Assembly: GCA_039519185.1 (NCBI GenBank)
Contig: CM076847.1
Coordinates: 90,492,360-90,556,359 of the forward strand
DNA length: 64,000 nt
Direction: 5' to 3'
Source: Astragalus membranaceus
Taxonomy: Eukaryota; Streptophyta; Magnoliopsida; Fabales; Fabaceae
Position numbers and translations under genes: made by a program
Shown: piece after piece, positions 10,767-22,161 of the stretch
Layout: every line of letters starts with the position of its first letter
Position numbering within the stretch: position 1 is the stretch's first letter
The notes under the pieces: generated by a model
Databases searched by the model: none
What the model saw: only the letters and a program-made list of their open reading frames with translations
Told to the model about the DNA's origin: nothing

Positions 10767-11635
10767 TATAAATATGCTATTTGAAATTGTTGTCGAATAA
10801 TTTATATTTTGTAAGTTAGTTGAAAAACTCGTGTATAAGTAAATGATGCTATTTTTTGTGATTTGCCTCTCACTGTTGGTTGTCTTGCCAATTTCAATGA
10901 CATGGGGACGTCGGCTCCCGGATTCGAAATCGGGTGTGAGCAGTAGTAGTGTTTGTGCGTGGTGTTTATTTGTCATTTCATCTAAGTAGACCAAAAAAAT
11001 ATTGTGGTAATTAGAGTTCTTCATCACATACTCTATCTTTGAATATGACGATATTAATGAGCATATCATAACATGGTCATGTCATGTCATATATTTGGTC
11101 AAGGCAATCCACTACCGAGTCGCCTACCTCCCAATCAAGACTGAGTAAAAAAAATACTCAAAGCTTGGAGAGTAGTGCTTGTAACAAAAATATCTCAATA
11201 TCAACCCTACATGTTATTGGGTTCTTCCCCTTCTGCATTTCTGCTATCTATCATTTTCCATCCATCCTACTAACTTATATATCAGATATTGCAGCAGCCA
11301 CCATAGAGAATTATCAAATTCGATAGCTCCCTCCCGAACGTAACTTGAATTTCAGCAAGATAACTCTTTGACTTCTTGTCTTTAAAGCAATATTAGCAAC
11401 ACCCATATAAATCAATCATTCAATGCAACAACCTTCCAATTTCATAAACTTGACAGTAATTCCTTCCCCAAGTTGCAAAACACTCTATATGTAAATATCA
11501 TCCTGCTCATAAGTGATAACCAACTAAACTCATCAGAAATGATTTTGCTAATTTTTACAGCAACAGAATTTAACAGTCGGTCATATAATATTGCCACTGA
11601 GATACTATACGTGAAGAAGACATAATGAAAGAAGG

Positions 11636-11809
11636 CACATGCTAACATACTCACACTTGCTTTTTAGTAGTAATATGTTAGCAATGTGTACACTTTCTAT
11701 TTGGACTAAAAATCGGGCATATGCTAACATACTCACACTTGTTTTTTAGTAGTAGTAGTAGTAGTAGTATGCTAGCAATGTATACACTTTCTATTTAGAA
11801 TAAAAACCA
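11636..11809. repeat. Tandem duplication of about 80 bp with a trinucleotide expansion in the second copy
   Basis: Two copies begin GCACATGCTAACATACTCAC and GCATATGCTAACATACTCAC and both end in ACACTTTCTATTT. The second copy has an AGT run of about seven units where the first has two. Each copy also holds an inverted GCTAACAT / ATGTTAGC pair. Confidence 0.75.
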
Positions 11810-11817
11810 TGGTTTAG

Positions 11818-11990
11818 AAAACCGGACCGGTCGGTTGAACCGTGAACCGAAAAGGGAAGCTGTTTGGTTGAGGCCCAAAACCGTTGAACATTTAAACCGG
11901 AATCAAAACCAGAGAACCAGTTAAAAACCGCTATAACTGGAGAACAAACGGTTTAAAACAATTCAGGGAAAATAACTTAAACTGCCTTTT
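11818..11990. mobile_element. Fragment of a non-autonomous DNA element with ACCGG-rich ends
   Basis: Starts GAAAACCGGACCGGTCGG and carries many AACCG/ACCGG motifs, resembling the end of the element at 29126-29446. No opposite end or target duplication found. Confidence 0.4.
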
Positions 11991-12855
11991 TTAAATAAAA
12001 AAAATGGTTGCCCATGGACCCCACGTGTCCTGACCAAACATGGCCACCGGCCAATGCACCAATTTTAGTTCAAGCACAGCCTCTGATGTTCTATTTATAA
12101 CAATCACTCACGTTCCTAAAGCTATACATATCCGATGTAGGATTAATTTAAGAGGAATAATGCTACTCAAGCACGCTCACTCTCACATATGCACTCTCTT
12201 AGTTTTCATTAAAAGGCTTATTCATCCTTTCTCTCTCCCAAGCACTCTTACATATACACTCTCTTTGATGTTGCCATGTCTTCCATCGTCTCGTTCACCC
12301 CTTTTCTTTTTGCGTTGCTGCTCTTTGTAGTAAGTGTTTTTACAAAAATAAAAAATAAAAAATGGTGGCTGCAGGGGAGACTATAAACCACCTCCTTAAC
12401 TTTTAAGTTTATTTCCAGCTAATTTCCAGCTAATGTCTTTTTTATATTTTTCATTTCTTCCGATTCTTCACTACTTAAATTATAATATAATATTATATAT
12501 TTGCATTTTATTGTATGTTTACTTATAACATTTCTTCCAATTCTTCACCAGTGCCTTCTCCGGTTCAATGGCCAGTCCGATTTTCTAAACATTGCAAAAA
12601 ACCCCAACACTTCCTTTTAAATTGAATTTTTTAATTTAAAATCTTTTAATTTCTCTCTCTTCTTGTCATTAATGTTGGGTTGTCTCTCTCCTCTCTCCTC
12701 ATAATTAATATAATTTGCCTCTCTTTAAAAAGAATCAATATTGACATTTATTTTTTTATATTATATTTACCGTTTATTAATTTAATTTTTGGATTAATGA
12801 TTAGTTATTTTTTATATCGATAGGTGCATTAAAAAAATGTCATTTCAGTTTATAG
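11991..12855. other. AT-rich intergenic stretch
   Basis: Pyrimidine-rich patches (CTCTCTTTC-type) and AT-rich sequence. The open frame at 12040-12330 has no domain and looks spurious. No structured repeat with clear ends seen. Confidence 0.4.
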
Positions 12856-13343
12856 GCTCCATCAGAGTCTGGATCCTCTCCATTAGGAGAGGAAATGGCA
12901 ATCTCCTTATTTTTGACATGCACATGACACGTGGTGGTAAACAAATTAAACTGCTTAGATTACAAATTTAAAATTAAAATTAAAATTAAAATAAATCATT
13001 TCAGTTTCATTAGTGCAGGGTTGTCAAAGGTCTCATCTACTCCGACCTCTACCCAAGACCATCCACCGCCTCACCGTGCCTCATAAACACCCCGTCGTCT
13101 GTCCTTGCACCTCCTTGTCTGTCGTTCTCACACCATGAAGTTGTACGACCAACATCATTAGAAGTTTGTTTCCAATATTTGCAATTAATGAATTAGTTAG
13201 CTTCTCAAAAACAAATTCAAAGAATTTCACAATTCAGAATTGCTTGTTGGTTGATCCACATCAAGCTTTACCCTTTTCTCCGTTATTCATTGAATTAGAA
13301 TATTTTAAAATTGAATTAAATGTTTCAGGAGATGAGTGTCCAT

Positions 13344-14849
13344 TGGTGTGCGAAAAAGTGATGTGCAAGTATACACAGTCGACAACAAGTAGTATAAAGA
13401 AGATGAGATCGTACCCACAGGGATTGGATTAATTCTTAAGGTTTAAATAGAAAGAGAAATTAGTATTAAGTAACCAAGTAACAAACAATATTGATGGCGT
13501 GGAGACAGAAGGTAAACAAACTAAATAAATGAAGAATGTAGTCAAGTGAGAATGATAGTTAAGATCTTCTTTACCAAATAAGTCACTTTTAATAGTTTTG
13601 TGTTTATATGTGATGCAGGTGCACTGAATGTTGTTGCATTAGAAATGTGCTTTTCAGTCATTGTCTTCAGAGTTTCATTACAACCACTTATGTCTAAGTT
13701 GCTAAATAAGTTCACTCCTGTATTTTAAGTACCCACAGTATCACCCTATGGACTATGCTATCCTATGTCTAGGTTTTAGCATGGTTTCAACAAAGTTTCC
13801 TTAATTAAAACACTTACCCATATTAGTTATTGAGTTCTAGTTATAAACCATGTATGTATTTATAACTCTAATTGTTCTAAGTGATCAATCTCAAAATAAG
13901 TGTTGAAAGAAGTATAAAACAAGAACTAAAATGCACACATCACATATGATCACAATAACTTATTTAAAAGATCACTATAAAGTTAGAACATCCCAACTAA
14001 AAGAGTTTAGTTCATACTAGACATTACAAGGCATATATAAACAGAATAGATCATATTCATATATTTGATATCACAAAAGGAAAACAACAAGGTAAGAGTT
14101 ACACGGTTGGAGTTCCTTTGCATGAAGTTGCCAAGCAATGCGGGAGCATTCACTTCACTGCATTCAGCCAGCACTACGTACTTGTGTGGAAGTAAAGAAA
14201 GAAGTTGTCAATTCCTTTCTTGCCTTCTTACAAGAGAATGAAAAACTAAATTTAAAACTATCTATATTAGTGTACGAAATGAGAGAGATGATTTTCAAGT
14301 GAGAGATGGAGGTCTTTATATAGGCTTTCAAATGGAGCTTTCCTTCGCAAGAGGGTTTGCTTGATAACAAAGTTAGGGTTGCCTTTTAGTCACTTCAACC
14401 CAAAAAGTAATGCAAATCCTCCACTCAACCAAGAAGGAAGGTCCTCTAATGGATGGCCAAGTGTCCCTAGGTGAGTGACTCTTCGAAGCTATCTTTTATG
14501 GTAGGCGCCAAAATTTGTGACTTGCATGTGCTTTCATGACTAAGCATGACATCATCAGCTGAGTGCTTGAGCATCTTGATATTCTAGGATTTCTTCAAGC
14601 ATTGTAGTCTGTTTTGAGTTCAGGTGCATCTAATGCAGGTGCAATGTTGAGTTGCTAATGCAGGGGGCATCACATGCAGGTGCATTACCAAAATATATGC
14701 AAGATGCTAAGTTATATACATAACCCTCTTTTAACTTTGAATGTTGTAATTTTATTTATAAAACTTTATTTACTATATATTTTTACTTAGAACTGAGCAA
14801 TTATTTAAGTTCAGATGCGTAAATAACTATATATAAAATAGAGTTATCA
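13344..14849 (-). repeat. 3' LTR of the Athila-type element (1506 bp)
   Basis: Plus-strand start TGGTGTGCGAAAAAGTG, end ATAGAGTTATCA. It is collinear with 22162-23677 over the whole length, differing by scattered substitutions and small indels. It abuts the polypurine tract at 14850. Confidence 0.93.
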
Positions 14850-14863
14850 CTCCCCCCAAACTT
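14850..14863 (-). other. Polypurine tract of the Athila-type element
   Basis: On the minus strand AAGTTTGGGGGGAG directly precedes the 3' LTR. It is the expected primer for plus-strand DNA synthesis. Confidence 0.85.
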
Positions 14864-15944
14864 AAACCATTGCTTGTCCTCAAGAAATGACAAAGAAAAT
14901 CACAAATAAGAATTGCATAATTAAGAAGAATAGATCAGCTAATTTCTTTCTAAAAATGTTTTTTCCAATGATGCACTCTATGAACATCATTTTTCAGGAT
15001 TTTTTTTTAAGCCTTTGTTCTCAAAACATCCAAAGTTATTACTGCTCATTTGTGTGAGTGTGTGCCCATTGAGTCTAGATTAGTTCCAAAACTAAGTAAA
15101 AAGATTCTCTTTAGCGTTTGAAAAATTTAGTTCACGTTTGGTCGAGCTAAAGATTTTTCAAAAGATGGAATAGACTAACAACTTCCTCAAGTATTGGGGG
15201 TTCTAAGCACAAAAAGGGCTTTGATTTGAATATTTCAGAATTGTTGAGTTAATGCACTATTTCCTAATTTTGGTGGTTTCCTTTATGCAAATACATTGAG
15301 TGCAGGAGCATCGTATTTCTGTAATGCAGGAGCATTGAGTGCTCATGCATTGAGACTACATACCCGACTTTTTAGCTTATATTGTCCTCCTCACTGACCC
15401 CCTTTTGCATACTTTTTCCTTTGTTTATTTTCTTTTTGTATTTTTTCTTTCTTTCTAATGCATTATTGGAACGGGTACAATTTGTGATTCAGGCAAATAT
15501 AGCTGTTTACAACAATTTAATATTTTGTAGTAGCCTTAATTTTCATTGAAACACCCCCAAACTTAATTCTTTATGATATTCTAAATTTTTACTAAAAATT
15601 TAGCAACTTGATCTTGGTTTACTAAAAATTTCTTTTGCATCAGATTGTTTTCTAAATAGCAAGGTTCTTTTCTAAAACTCAGTTTTGATGTGTAGAAGCA
15701 ATAATAAAATTGATTATTCCTAAAAATAAGGCTTCTTTCTTTTTCTTTCTTTCATCATTAAAACTCAGTTTTAAAGAGGTGTATTTGTTTTTGTTTGTCA
15801 AAAAAATTTCAGCTGATCATGCTTCAAAAGTTTCAAACCTTACTCAGAAATTATCTAATCTATACAAAAAACAGAATTCACATACTTACTACTTCAAAAT
15901 AGTTAAGTACATCTAACTCTAATGCATATATTATACTAATTAAA

Positions 15945-15983
<39 letters not shown>

Positions 15984-16550
15984 CATGGATATATAAGTTC
16001 TTAACTTAGCTATTTAAAACACACATATATATTATCATGCATATATAAGTTCTTAACTTAGCTACCCCCCCCCCCCCCCCAAACTTAAAGTTGAGCAGTG
16101 TCCTCTGGGGGGAGTTAGAGTTCACAAAATAAAACATAGTGCAAAATATATAACATAAGTACTTAAGCAAAATATTAACAACATTCAAAAGTTTTACTGT
16201 TTTGTTGCCCCACTCCTGAGCCTTGAACTGGACCTCATTGGTGCATGCTTGATTTTTTGTTTCTTCATCTTGTGGCCTCCAGCTTTGGATGCACCTGCAT
16301 CAGGCCTTGATGCACTGGCGGTTAAAATTTTTCATCTAAGTGTGATGTTGAGTTGATGCAAGAGCATTGGATATTTGAGCAATGCAGGTGTACTGGATGC
16401 AGCTGCAATAGGAATTCCTTCACCTGTTTTCCTACAAAATACTTCAAAATATAAAACTGAACAAAAAGAACATAATTAGTAATTCAAAATCATGGTTGCC
16501 TCCCACAAACGCTTGATTTAAGAGTCTTTCAGCCCGACTATCTCTTTGAA
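14864..16550 (-). other. Non-coding 3' region of the Athila-type element
   Basis: Lies between integrase and the 3' polypurine tract, where complete Athila elements may carry an env-like ORF; none is visible. It holds two further polypurine-like tracts followed by AAACTTA (15554-15565 and 16065-16087) and several TGCAGGAGCA/TGCAGGTGCA motifs. It also has an (AT)n run near 15953-15980 and an adjacent duplication containing TATATAAGTTCTTAACTTAG (near 15985-16010 and 16041-16062). Confidence 0.6.
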
Positions 16551-17892
16551 TTAGGGATTTTGAAGATGTGTGGTGACTTTACCTCTCACCACATGTTCAC
16601 CATAGTACATTTTTACTCTCTGACCATTTACTTTGAAGGTAGTGTTTGTTGTTTGGTCAAACAAATCAACTGCACCATGGGGATACACCTTGACTAGTTT
16701 AAATGGTCCTGACCACATTGATTTGAGTTTACCAAGGAACAATTTCAACCTGGAATTGCAAAGTAGGACCATTCCTCCTTCCCTAAGTTCCCTTCTTTGT
16801 ATTCTTTGATCATGCCAAGCTTTTGTTTTTGCCTTGTAAATTTCAGCATTCTCATAAGAGAATTGTCTTATTTCTTCTAATTCATTAAGTTCCAAAAGCC
16901 TTGATGCACCTGCTTTATTAAGATCAAAATTGAGCTTTTTGATAGCCCAATATGACTTGTTTTCTAGCTCCATAGGCAGGTGGCATGCCTTGACATAGAC
17001 TATCCTATAGGGAGACACACCTAAGGGTGTCTTGTATGCTGTCATATATGCCCACAAAGCTTCATCTAAATGTAAAGACCAATCCTTCCTTGTGGGGCTA
17101 ACCATGTTTTCTAGCATTCTTTTGATTTCCCTATTTGATAATTCAGCTTGTCCATTTGTTTGAGGGTGGTAAGCTGTAGCAATTTTATGTTTTACCCCAT
17201 ATTTAGCAAGAAGGTTTTCAATAAGTTTGTTACAAAAATGTGAACCTTCATCATTAATGATTGCTCTTGGGGTACCAAATCTAGTGAAAATGTTTCTTTG
17301 AAGGAATTTGCTCACAGATTTGGTATCATTATTTGGTAATGCTACTGCCTCTACCCATTTGGACACATAATCCACAGCTACTAAGATATATAATTTGCCA
17401 AAAGAGGGTGGAAAAGGTCCCATGAAATCCATTCCCCATACATCAAAAATTTCAATTTCTAAAATATTGGTTCTTGGCATTTCATGTTTTTCAGAAATAT
17501 TTCCTACCCTTTAACATTTATCACAGTTTTTGACAAAAAAAATATGCATCTTTAAATAAAGTTGGCCAATAATAACCTGACTGTAATACCTTAGCTGCTG
17601 TTCTGGTGCTCCCAAAGTGTCTTCCATATGGTGCAGCATGACAGTGCAGCAGCACTGAGTGCTGTTCTTCTTCTGGAATGCATTTCCTCATTAGTTGGCC
17701 TGGGAACATTTTGTAAAGAAAGGGATCATCCCAATAGTATTGTTTGACTATATGGAAGAATCTCCTTCTTTGTTGATATGTCATGTTCACTGGCACCACT
17801 TTACATGCAAGGAAGTTTACTATATCAGCAAACCATGGTGCAGCTGCATTTGATGCACCTGCATTGGGTGCAGGGGCATTGGTTGCTGTCAT
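16551..17892 (-). pseudogene. pol: Integrase part of the Athila-type pol, broken
   Basis: The zinc-binding part shows CHAAPYGRHFGSTRTAAK and SGYYWPTLFKD (17521-17892). A frameshift in a T run near 17535 and an in-frame stop near 17512 separate it from the core at 16551-17480. The core starts DVWGMDFMGPFPPS (first catalytic Asp) and includes YVSKWVEAVALP. It has INDEGSHFCN (second Asp region, with Glu where a Gly is usual) and TAYHPQTNGQAELSNREIK (catalytic Glu). The C-terminal part with LWAYMTAYKTPLGVSPYR follows. Upstream, 17840-17892 encodes an Asn-Ala-Pro-rich insert made by the TGCAGGWGCA motif. Integrase would insert element cDNA into the genome; this copy cannot make it intact. Confidence 0.88.
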
Positions 17893-17999
17893 GGTAACTG
17901 CTAACAGTTTTTCAACAGGGAAACTTTCCTTGATCTCACCTTCCTTTGTACCTGTACCTTCACTCTTAAGTCTAGATAAATGATCAGCAACTTGGTTCT

Positions 18000-19929
18000 C
18001 TACCCCCTTTTGTCACGAATTTCAAGATCAAACTCTTGAAGGAGGAGAACCCATCTTATTAACCTTGGTTTTGCATCTTTTTTTGAAATTAAATACTTGA
18101 TGGCAGAATGATCTGTGTAAACAATTACTGTGTAAACAATTACTTTGGTGCCAACCAAGTAAGATCTGAATTTATCAAATGCAAAAACCACTGCTAATAA
18201 TTCTTTTTCAGTAACAGTATAATTCATTTGAGCTTCAATTAATGTTTTGCTAGCATAATATATGGAATGAAAGACTTTGTCATACATTTGCCCTAGGGCA
18301 GCTCCCACAACAAAATCACTAGCATCACACATTAATTCAAATGGCTTGCTCTAGTCTGGTGTAATAATCACCGGTGCTGTTACCAATGCTTTCTTGAGTT
18401 TTTGAAATGCTTCCATGCAAGACTCATCAAAGTTGAATGGTGCATCATGTTGTAAGAGTACACATAATGGCTTGGATATTTTTGAAAAATCTTTGATAAA
18501 TCTTCTATAGAAACCTGCATGGCCTAAGAAGCTCTTGATACCTTTAACATTTGTTGGAGGAGGTAATTTCTCAATCACTTCAATCTTGTCTTTATCCATT
18601 TCAAGGCCTTTCTTTGATACTTTGTGGCCAAGCACAATGCCTTCTTACACAATAAAGTGGCACTTCTCCCAATTTAGAACCAAATTTGTTTCCTCACATC
18701 TGTTGAGAATTTCTTCCAAATTTGATAAACAAAGTTGAAATGTCTCTCCAAATACTGAGAAATCATCCATGAATACTTCCATTGATTGCTCAATGAAATC
18801 TGAGAATATTGACATCATTTATCTCTGGAATATTGCAGGTGCATTAGACAATCCAAATGGCATCCTTCTAAATGCAAAGGTGCCATAGGGACATGTAAAG
18901 TTGTTTTCTGTTGATCTTCAAGTTCTATTGCAATTTGATTATAGCCTAAGTAGCCATCTAAAAACAATAAAACTCCTTGCCTGCTAATCTATCCAGTATT
19001 TGATCTATGAATGGTAAAGGGAAGTGATCTTTTTTTGTAGCCTTATTGAGCTTTCTGTAATCCATACATATCCTCCAACCTGTGATAGTTCTAGTAGGTA
19101 TCAATTCATTTTTTTCATTGGCTATAACTGTCACACCCCCTTTCTTTGGTACACATGGTACAGGGCTAACCCATGTACTATCTGATATGGGGTATATTAT
19201 GCTAGCATCTAGCCACTTGATTATCTCCTTCTTTACTACCTCCTTCATAATTGGATTCAGTCTTCTTTGACTTTCTATGTTGTTTTTGGAGTTTTCCTCC
19301 AAACTGATTTTGTGCATGCATATGGAAGGGTTAATTCCTTTTATATCTGACATTTGCCACTCTATTGCCTTTGTATGCTTTCTCAGGGTATTAATGAGAT
19401 CATGCTCCTGCTTTGAGGACAAGTCAGAAGCTATGATCACTGGGAGAGTATCATTCTCCCCTAAGAAGGCATACTTGAGATGTTGGGGCAATTCCTTCAA
19501 TTCAAGTTTGGGAGGTTTTTCTATTAAAGGTAGATTCTTCTTGAGATTTTGATCTTCAAGATTTAAAGACTCATAGTTTCTTGCCCATACCTCTTTAATT
19601 GAATTTTCTTCTGGCAGGATTTCATTTTCTTCCATGTCTTCACCCAGCAATGCAGGAGCATTGATCAGATGATCCTGTTGTTTGTGAAATTGTTTCTGCA
19701 CTAATTGATCCAGAGAGATTATGGCTGAACACTCCTCAATATTCTCTGTAGGATGTTTTAATGCATTCATCACATTGAATTTCACCTCTTGATCATTCAC
19801 CCTCATGGTTAGTTCACCTTTTTGTACATCAATGAGTGTCTTTCCAGTTGCCAAGAATGGTCTTCCAAGGATGATTGGGACTTCCTTATCTGCATCAAAA
19901 TCAAGAATAACAAAATCTGCAGGAAACAC
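18000..19929 (-). pseudogene. pol: Reverse transcriptase-RNase H part of the Athila-type pol, broken
   Basis: The N-terminal RT segment (18958-19929) includes IILGRPFLATGK, WVSPVPCVPKKGG and GWRICMDYRKLNKATKKDHFPLPF. It then breaks at two single-base frameshifts, near 18955 and near 18900. The palm motif FMDDFSVFG is at about 18755-18780. Further segments at 18351-18635 (HKVSKKGLEMDKDKIEVIEK) and 18000-18332 (RNase H: MCDASDFVVGAALGQ, VTEKELLAVVFAFDKFRSYL) are separated by a stop near 18348 where a Trp is usual. RNase H also has a 15-bp tandem duplication giving VIVYT twice near 18120. These enzymes copy element RNA into cDNA. The copy is inactive. Confidence 0.88.
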
Positions 19930-19987
19930 AAATTTGTCAACTTTAACCAGAATATCTTCTATAATTCCTTCAGGGTATGTTATTGAT

Positions 19988-20407
19988 CTATCTGGCTAAT
20001 TGAAGTGTCACAGTTGTAGGCCTGACATTTCCAATTTCAAGTTGTGTAAATATTGACTTAGAAATCAAGTTGATACTTGCACCTAAATCACATAATGCAC
20101 GACCAGTGTAAAATTTTCCAGTTGAAAATAGAATTGTAAAACTGCCAGGGTCCTTCAACTTCCTAGGAATTTTGTTTTGCAAGATTGAACTGCATTCTTT
20201 TGACATAGCAACTGTTTCAACCTCCCCTAGTCTTCTTCTTTTTGTTAGCACATCTTTCATAAATTTTACATAATTTGGCATTTGTTGAAGTGCTTCAACT
20301 AAGGGCACATTGATGTGTAACTGTTTTAGTACCTCAAGGAATTTGCTAAATTGCTTCTCCTCATGAGCTTTTTTTAATCTTTGTGGATAAGGAGGAGGAG
20401 GGTTCAA
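19988..20407 (-). pseudogene. pol: Protease part of the Athila-type element
   Basis: Encodes HEEKQFSKFLEVLKQLHIN, VEALQQMPNYVKFMKDVLTK, then ALCDLGASINLI, the aspartic protease active site in the Athila form (CDLGAS). A one-base frameshift near 19998 separates it from the following segment. Upstream toward gag (20410-20590) the frame is broken by several stops. Confidence 0.85.
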
Positions 20408-20588
20408 GGACTAACCTGGGTATCTGAGCAGAATCAAATGCAGAAGCATCAGATGCTTCAGTATTCTGTGAATTTTTTTCTTTTCTGTTTTTCTTATTTT
20501 TTTCTTTTCCTCCCTTACCTTCACCTTCTATCCCATCCTCATATGGTTCTAATAGATCTTTTCCATTTCTTAGAGAAATGGCTTTTAC

Positions 20589-21881
20589 CTATTCCTTACC
20601 TTGCCTTTGTGAGGTGGAAGCTTCTGTGTTGGATGGTAGTGAACCATTTGGCCTTTGATACAGAGCTGTTGCTAATTGCCCCACTTGATTCTCCAGATTT
20701 TTGATTGAAGCATCTTGGGCTTGCCTAGTTGTTCTTGCTTCACTTATAAAGGATTTGAGCATGGATTCTAAGGAGTTATCATTGGCAGGTACATGTGGTC
20801 TTTGATAGTTTTGAGATTGGAATCCTGGTGGTGAAACAGGTGCAGCTGCATTAGGTGCAGCATCATTGTTGTTGCTCCATCTAAAATTTGGGTGGTTCTT
20901 CCATCCAGGGTTATAGGTGTTTGAGTAAGGGTTATTATTCTTGTTATATCCTACATAATTGACAGAAATAGGGTTGCTAGGACATTCCTCATACAAGTGA
21001 CTTCCTTCATAATATACACAACTAACAGTTCCTGGAGGGGCTTGTTCTTTTGCTGCTACAGGTGTTTCTATTAATGCAGCTGCATTGAATGCAGGAGCAT
21101 TAGTAGGATTGAGGTTTTTGATCATGTTGGTCAGTGAGGCTACTTGAGTAGACAGGGCTGATACTTCACTAATTTCATGCACCCTTGATGTTTTCTTTTG
21201 TGCACTCACCCTCTTAGTAGGCCAACTAGAGCTATTGGTTGCAATTCTTTCAATCAATTCACAAGCCTCATTGTAAGATAGGTTTAGTAACACTCCTCCA
21301 GATGATGCATCAAGCATTATTCTGGTTTGAGGTTCCAAACCATTGTAAAAAGTTTCCAATTGAATAATGACAGGTAATCCAAGATGGGGACATTTTCTTA
21401 AAAGTTCTTTCCATGTTTACCATGCTTCAAACAATGATTCAAATTCCTTTTGTCTAAAAGATGTAATATCATTTCTCATTCTGGCATTCTTAATGGGTGG
21501 AAAGTATTTGGCCAAATTTTTTTCAGCCAATTCATTCCAAGAATGGATAGAGTTAGGCTCTAAAGAGTTTAACCAAGCCTTAGCTTTATCCTTCAAGGAA
21601 TAAGGAAATAGCTTCAATCTAAAAGCATCTTCACTAACACCAGGAATGACAAAGTTACTACATACTTCTAAAAATTGTTTTAAATGCAAGTGGGGATCCT
21701 CATGAGGAGATCCACCAAATTGACCTATTGTTTGAAGCATTTGGAACATCATGGGACTAAATTCAAAGTGCACAGCATCTATATGAGGTCTGTCTATGCT
21801 AGTTTGCATATTTTAATGATCAAACATAGCATAGTCCCTCATTGGCCTATCTCTATCATTAATCTTACCTATGGGACCCAT
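20589..21881 (-). pseudogene. gag: gag of the Athila-type element, with in-frame stops
   Basis: Likely start ATG at 21881-21879 (MGPIGKINDRDRPMRDYAMF); the frame then meets stops at 21813-21815 and 21417-21419. Recognised parts are FSPMMFQMLQTIGQFGG, DPHLHLKQFLEVCSNF, FPYSLKDKAKAWLNSL and, after the second stop, FYNGLEPQTRIMLDASSGG. A zinc-knuckle-like CVYYEGSHLYEEC has Tyr in place of the second Cys. Asn-Ala-Ala-Pro inserts near 20840 and 21075 are made by the TGCAGCTGCA motif. Gag forms the virus-like particle of the retrotransposon; this copy is dead. Confidence 0.88.
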
Positions 21882-22137
21882 GTTGATGAATTGAGCCTAA
21901 TCTAGATCTTTCTCCTTCTCCTTGTTGAGATATTGTAATTCTGTAGCTTTGGAGTCTTTGTTTCTGGAGTCTAAGAAACTTCCTAAATCTTCTTTCTATT
22001 TCAGGATCAAATATGAATTCTGGTGATTTGGTCCTGTGCATATGCTAGGGCATCCTGTGCTCCTGCATTCAGAAACAAAATACCAGAGTAATAAACACTA
22101 ATTTACTATATATCTAAACAACAAAAATTAATGGCAA

Positions 22138-22155
22138 TCCCCGGCAACGGCGCCA
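22138..22155 (-). other. Primer binding site complementary to tRNA-Asp
   Basis: The minus strand reads TGGCGCCGTTGCCGGGGA, the complement of the plant tRNA-Asp 3' end, six bases inside the 5' LTR. Typical of Athila-type elements. Confidence 0.92.
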
Positions 22156-22161
22156 AAAACT

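Noticed and set aside
10737..11069. 110-codon minus-strand open frame next to the Helitron end
   Set aside because: No domain and composition typical of AT-rich non-coding DNA.
14864..16550. Env-like ORF of the Athila element
   Set aside because: No open frame of useful length or membrane-segment pattern in the expected position.
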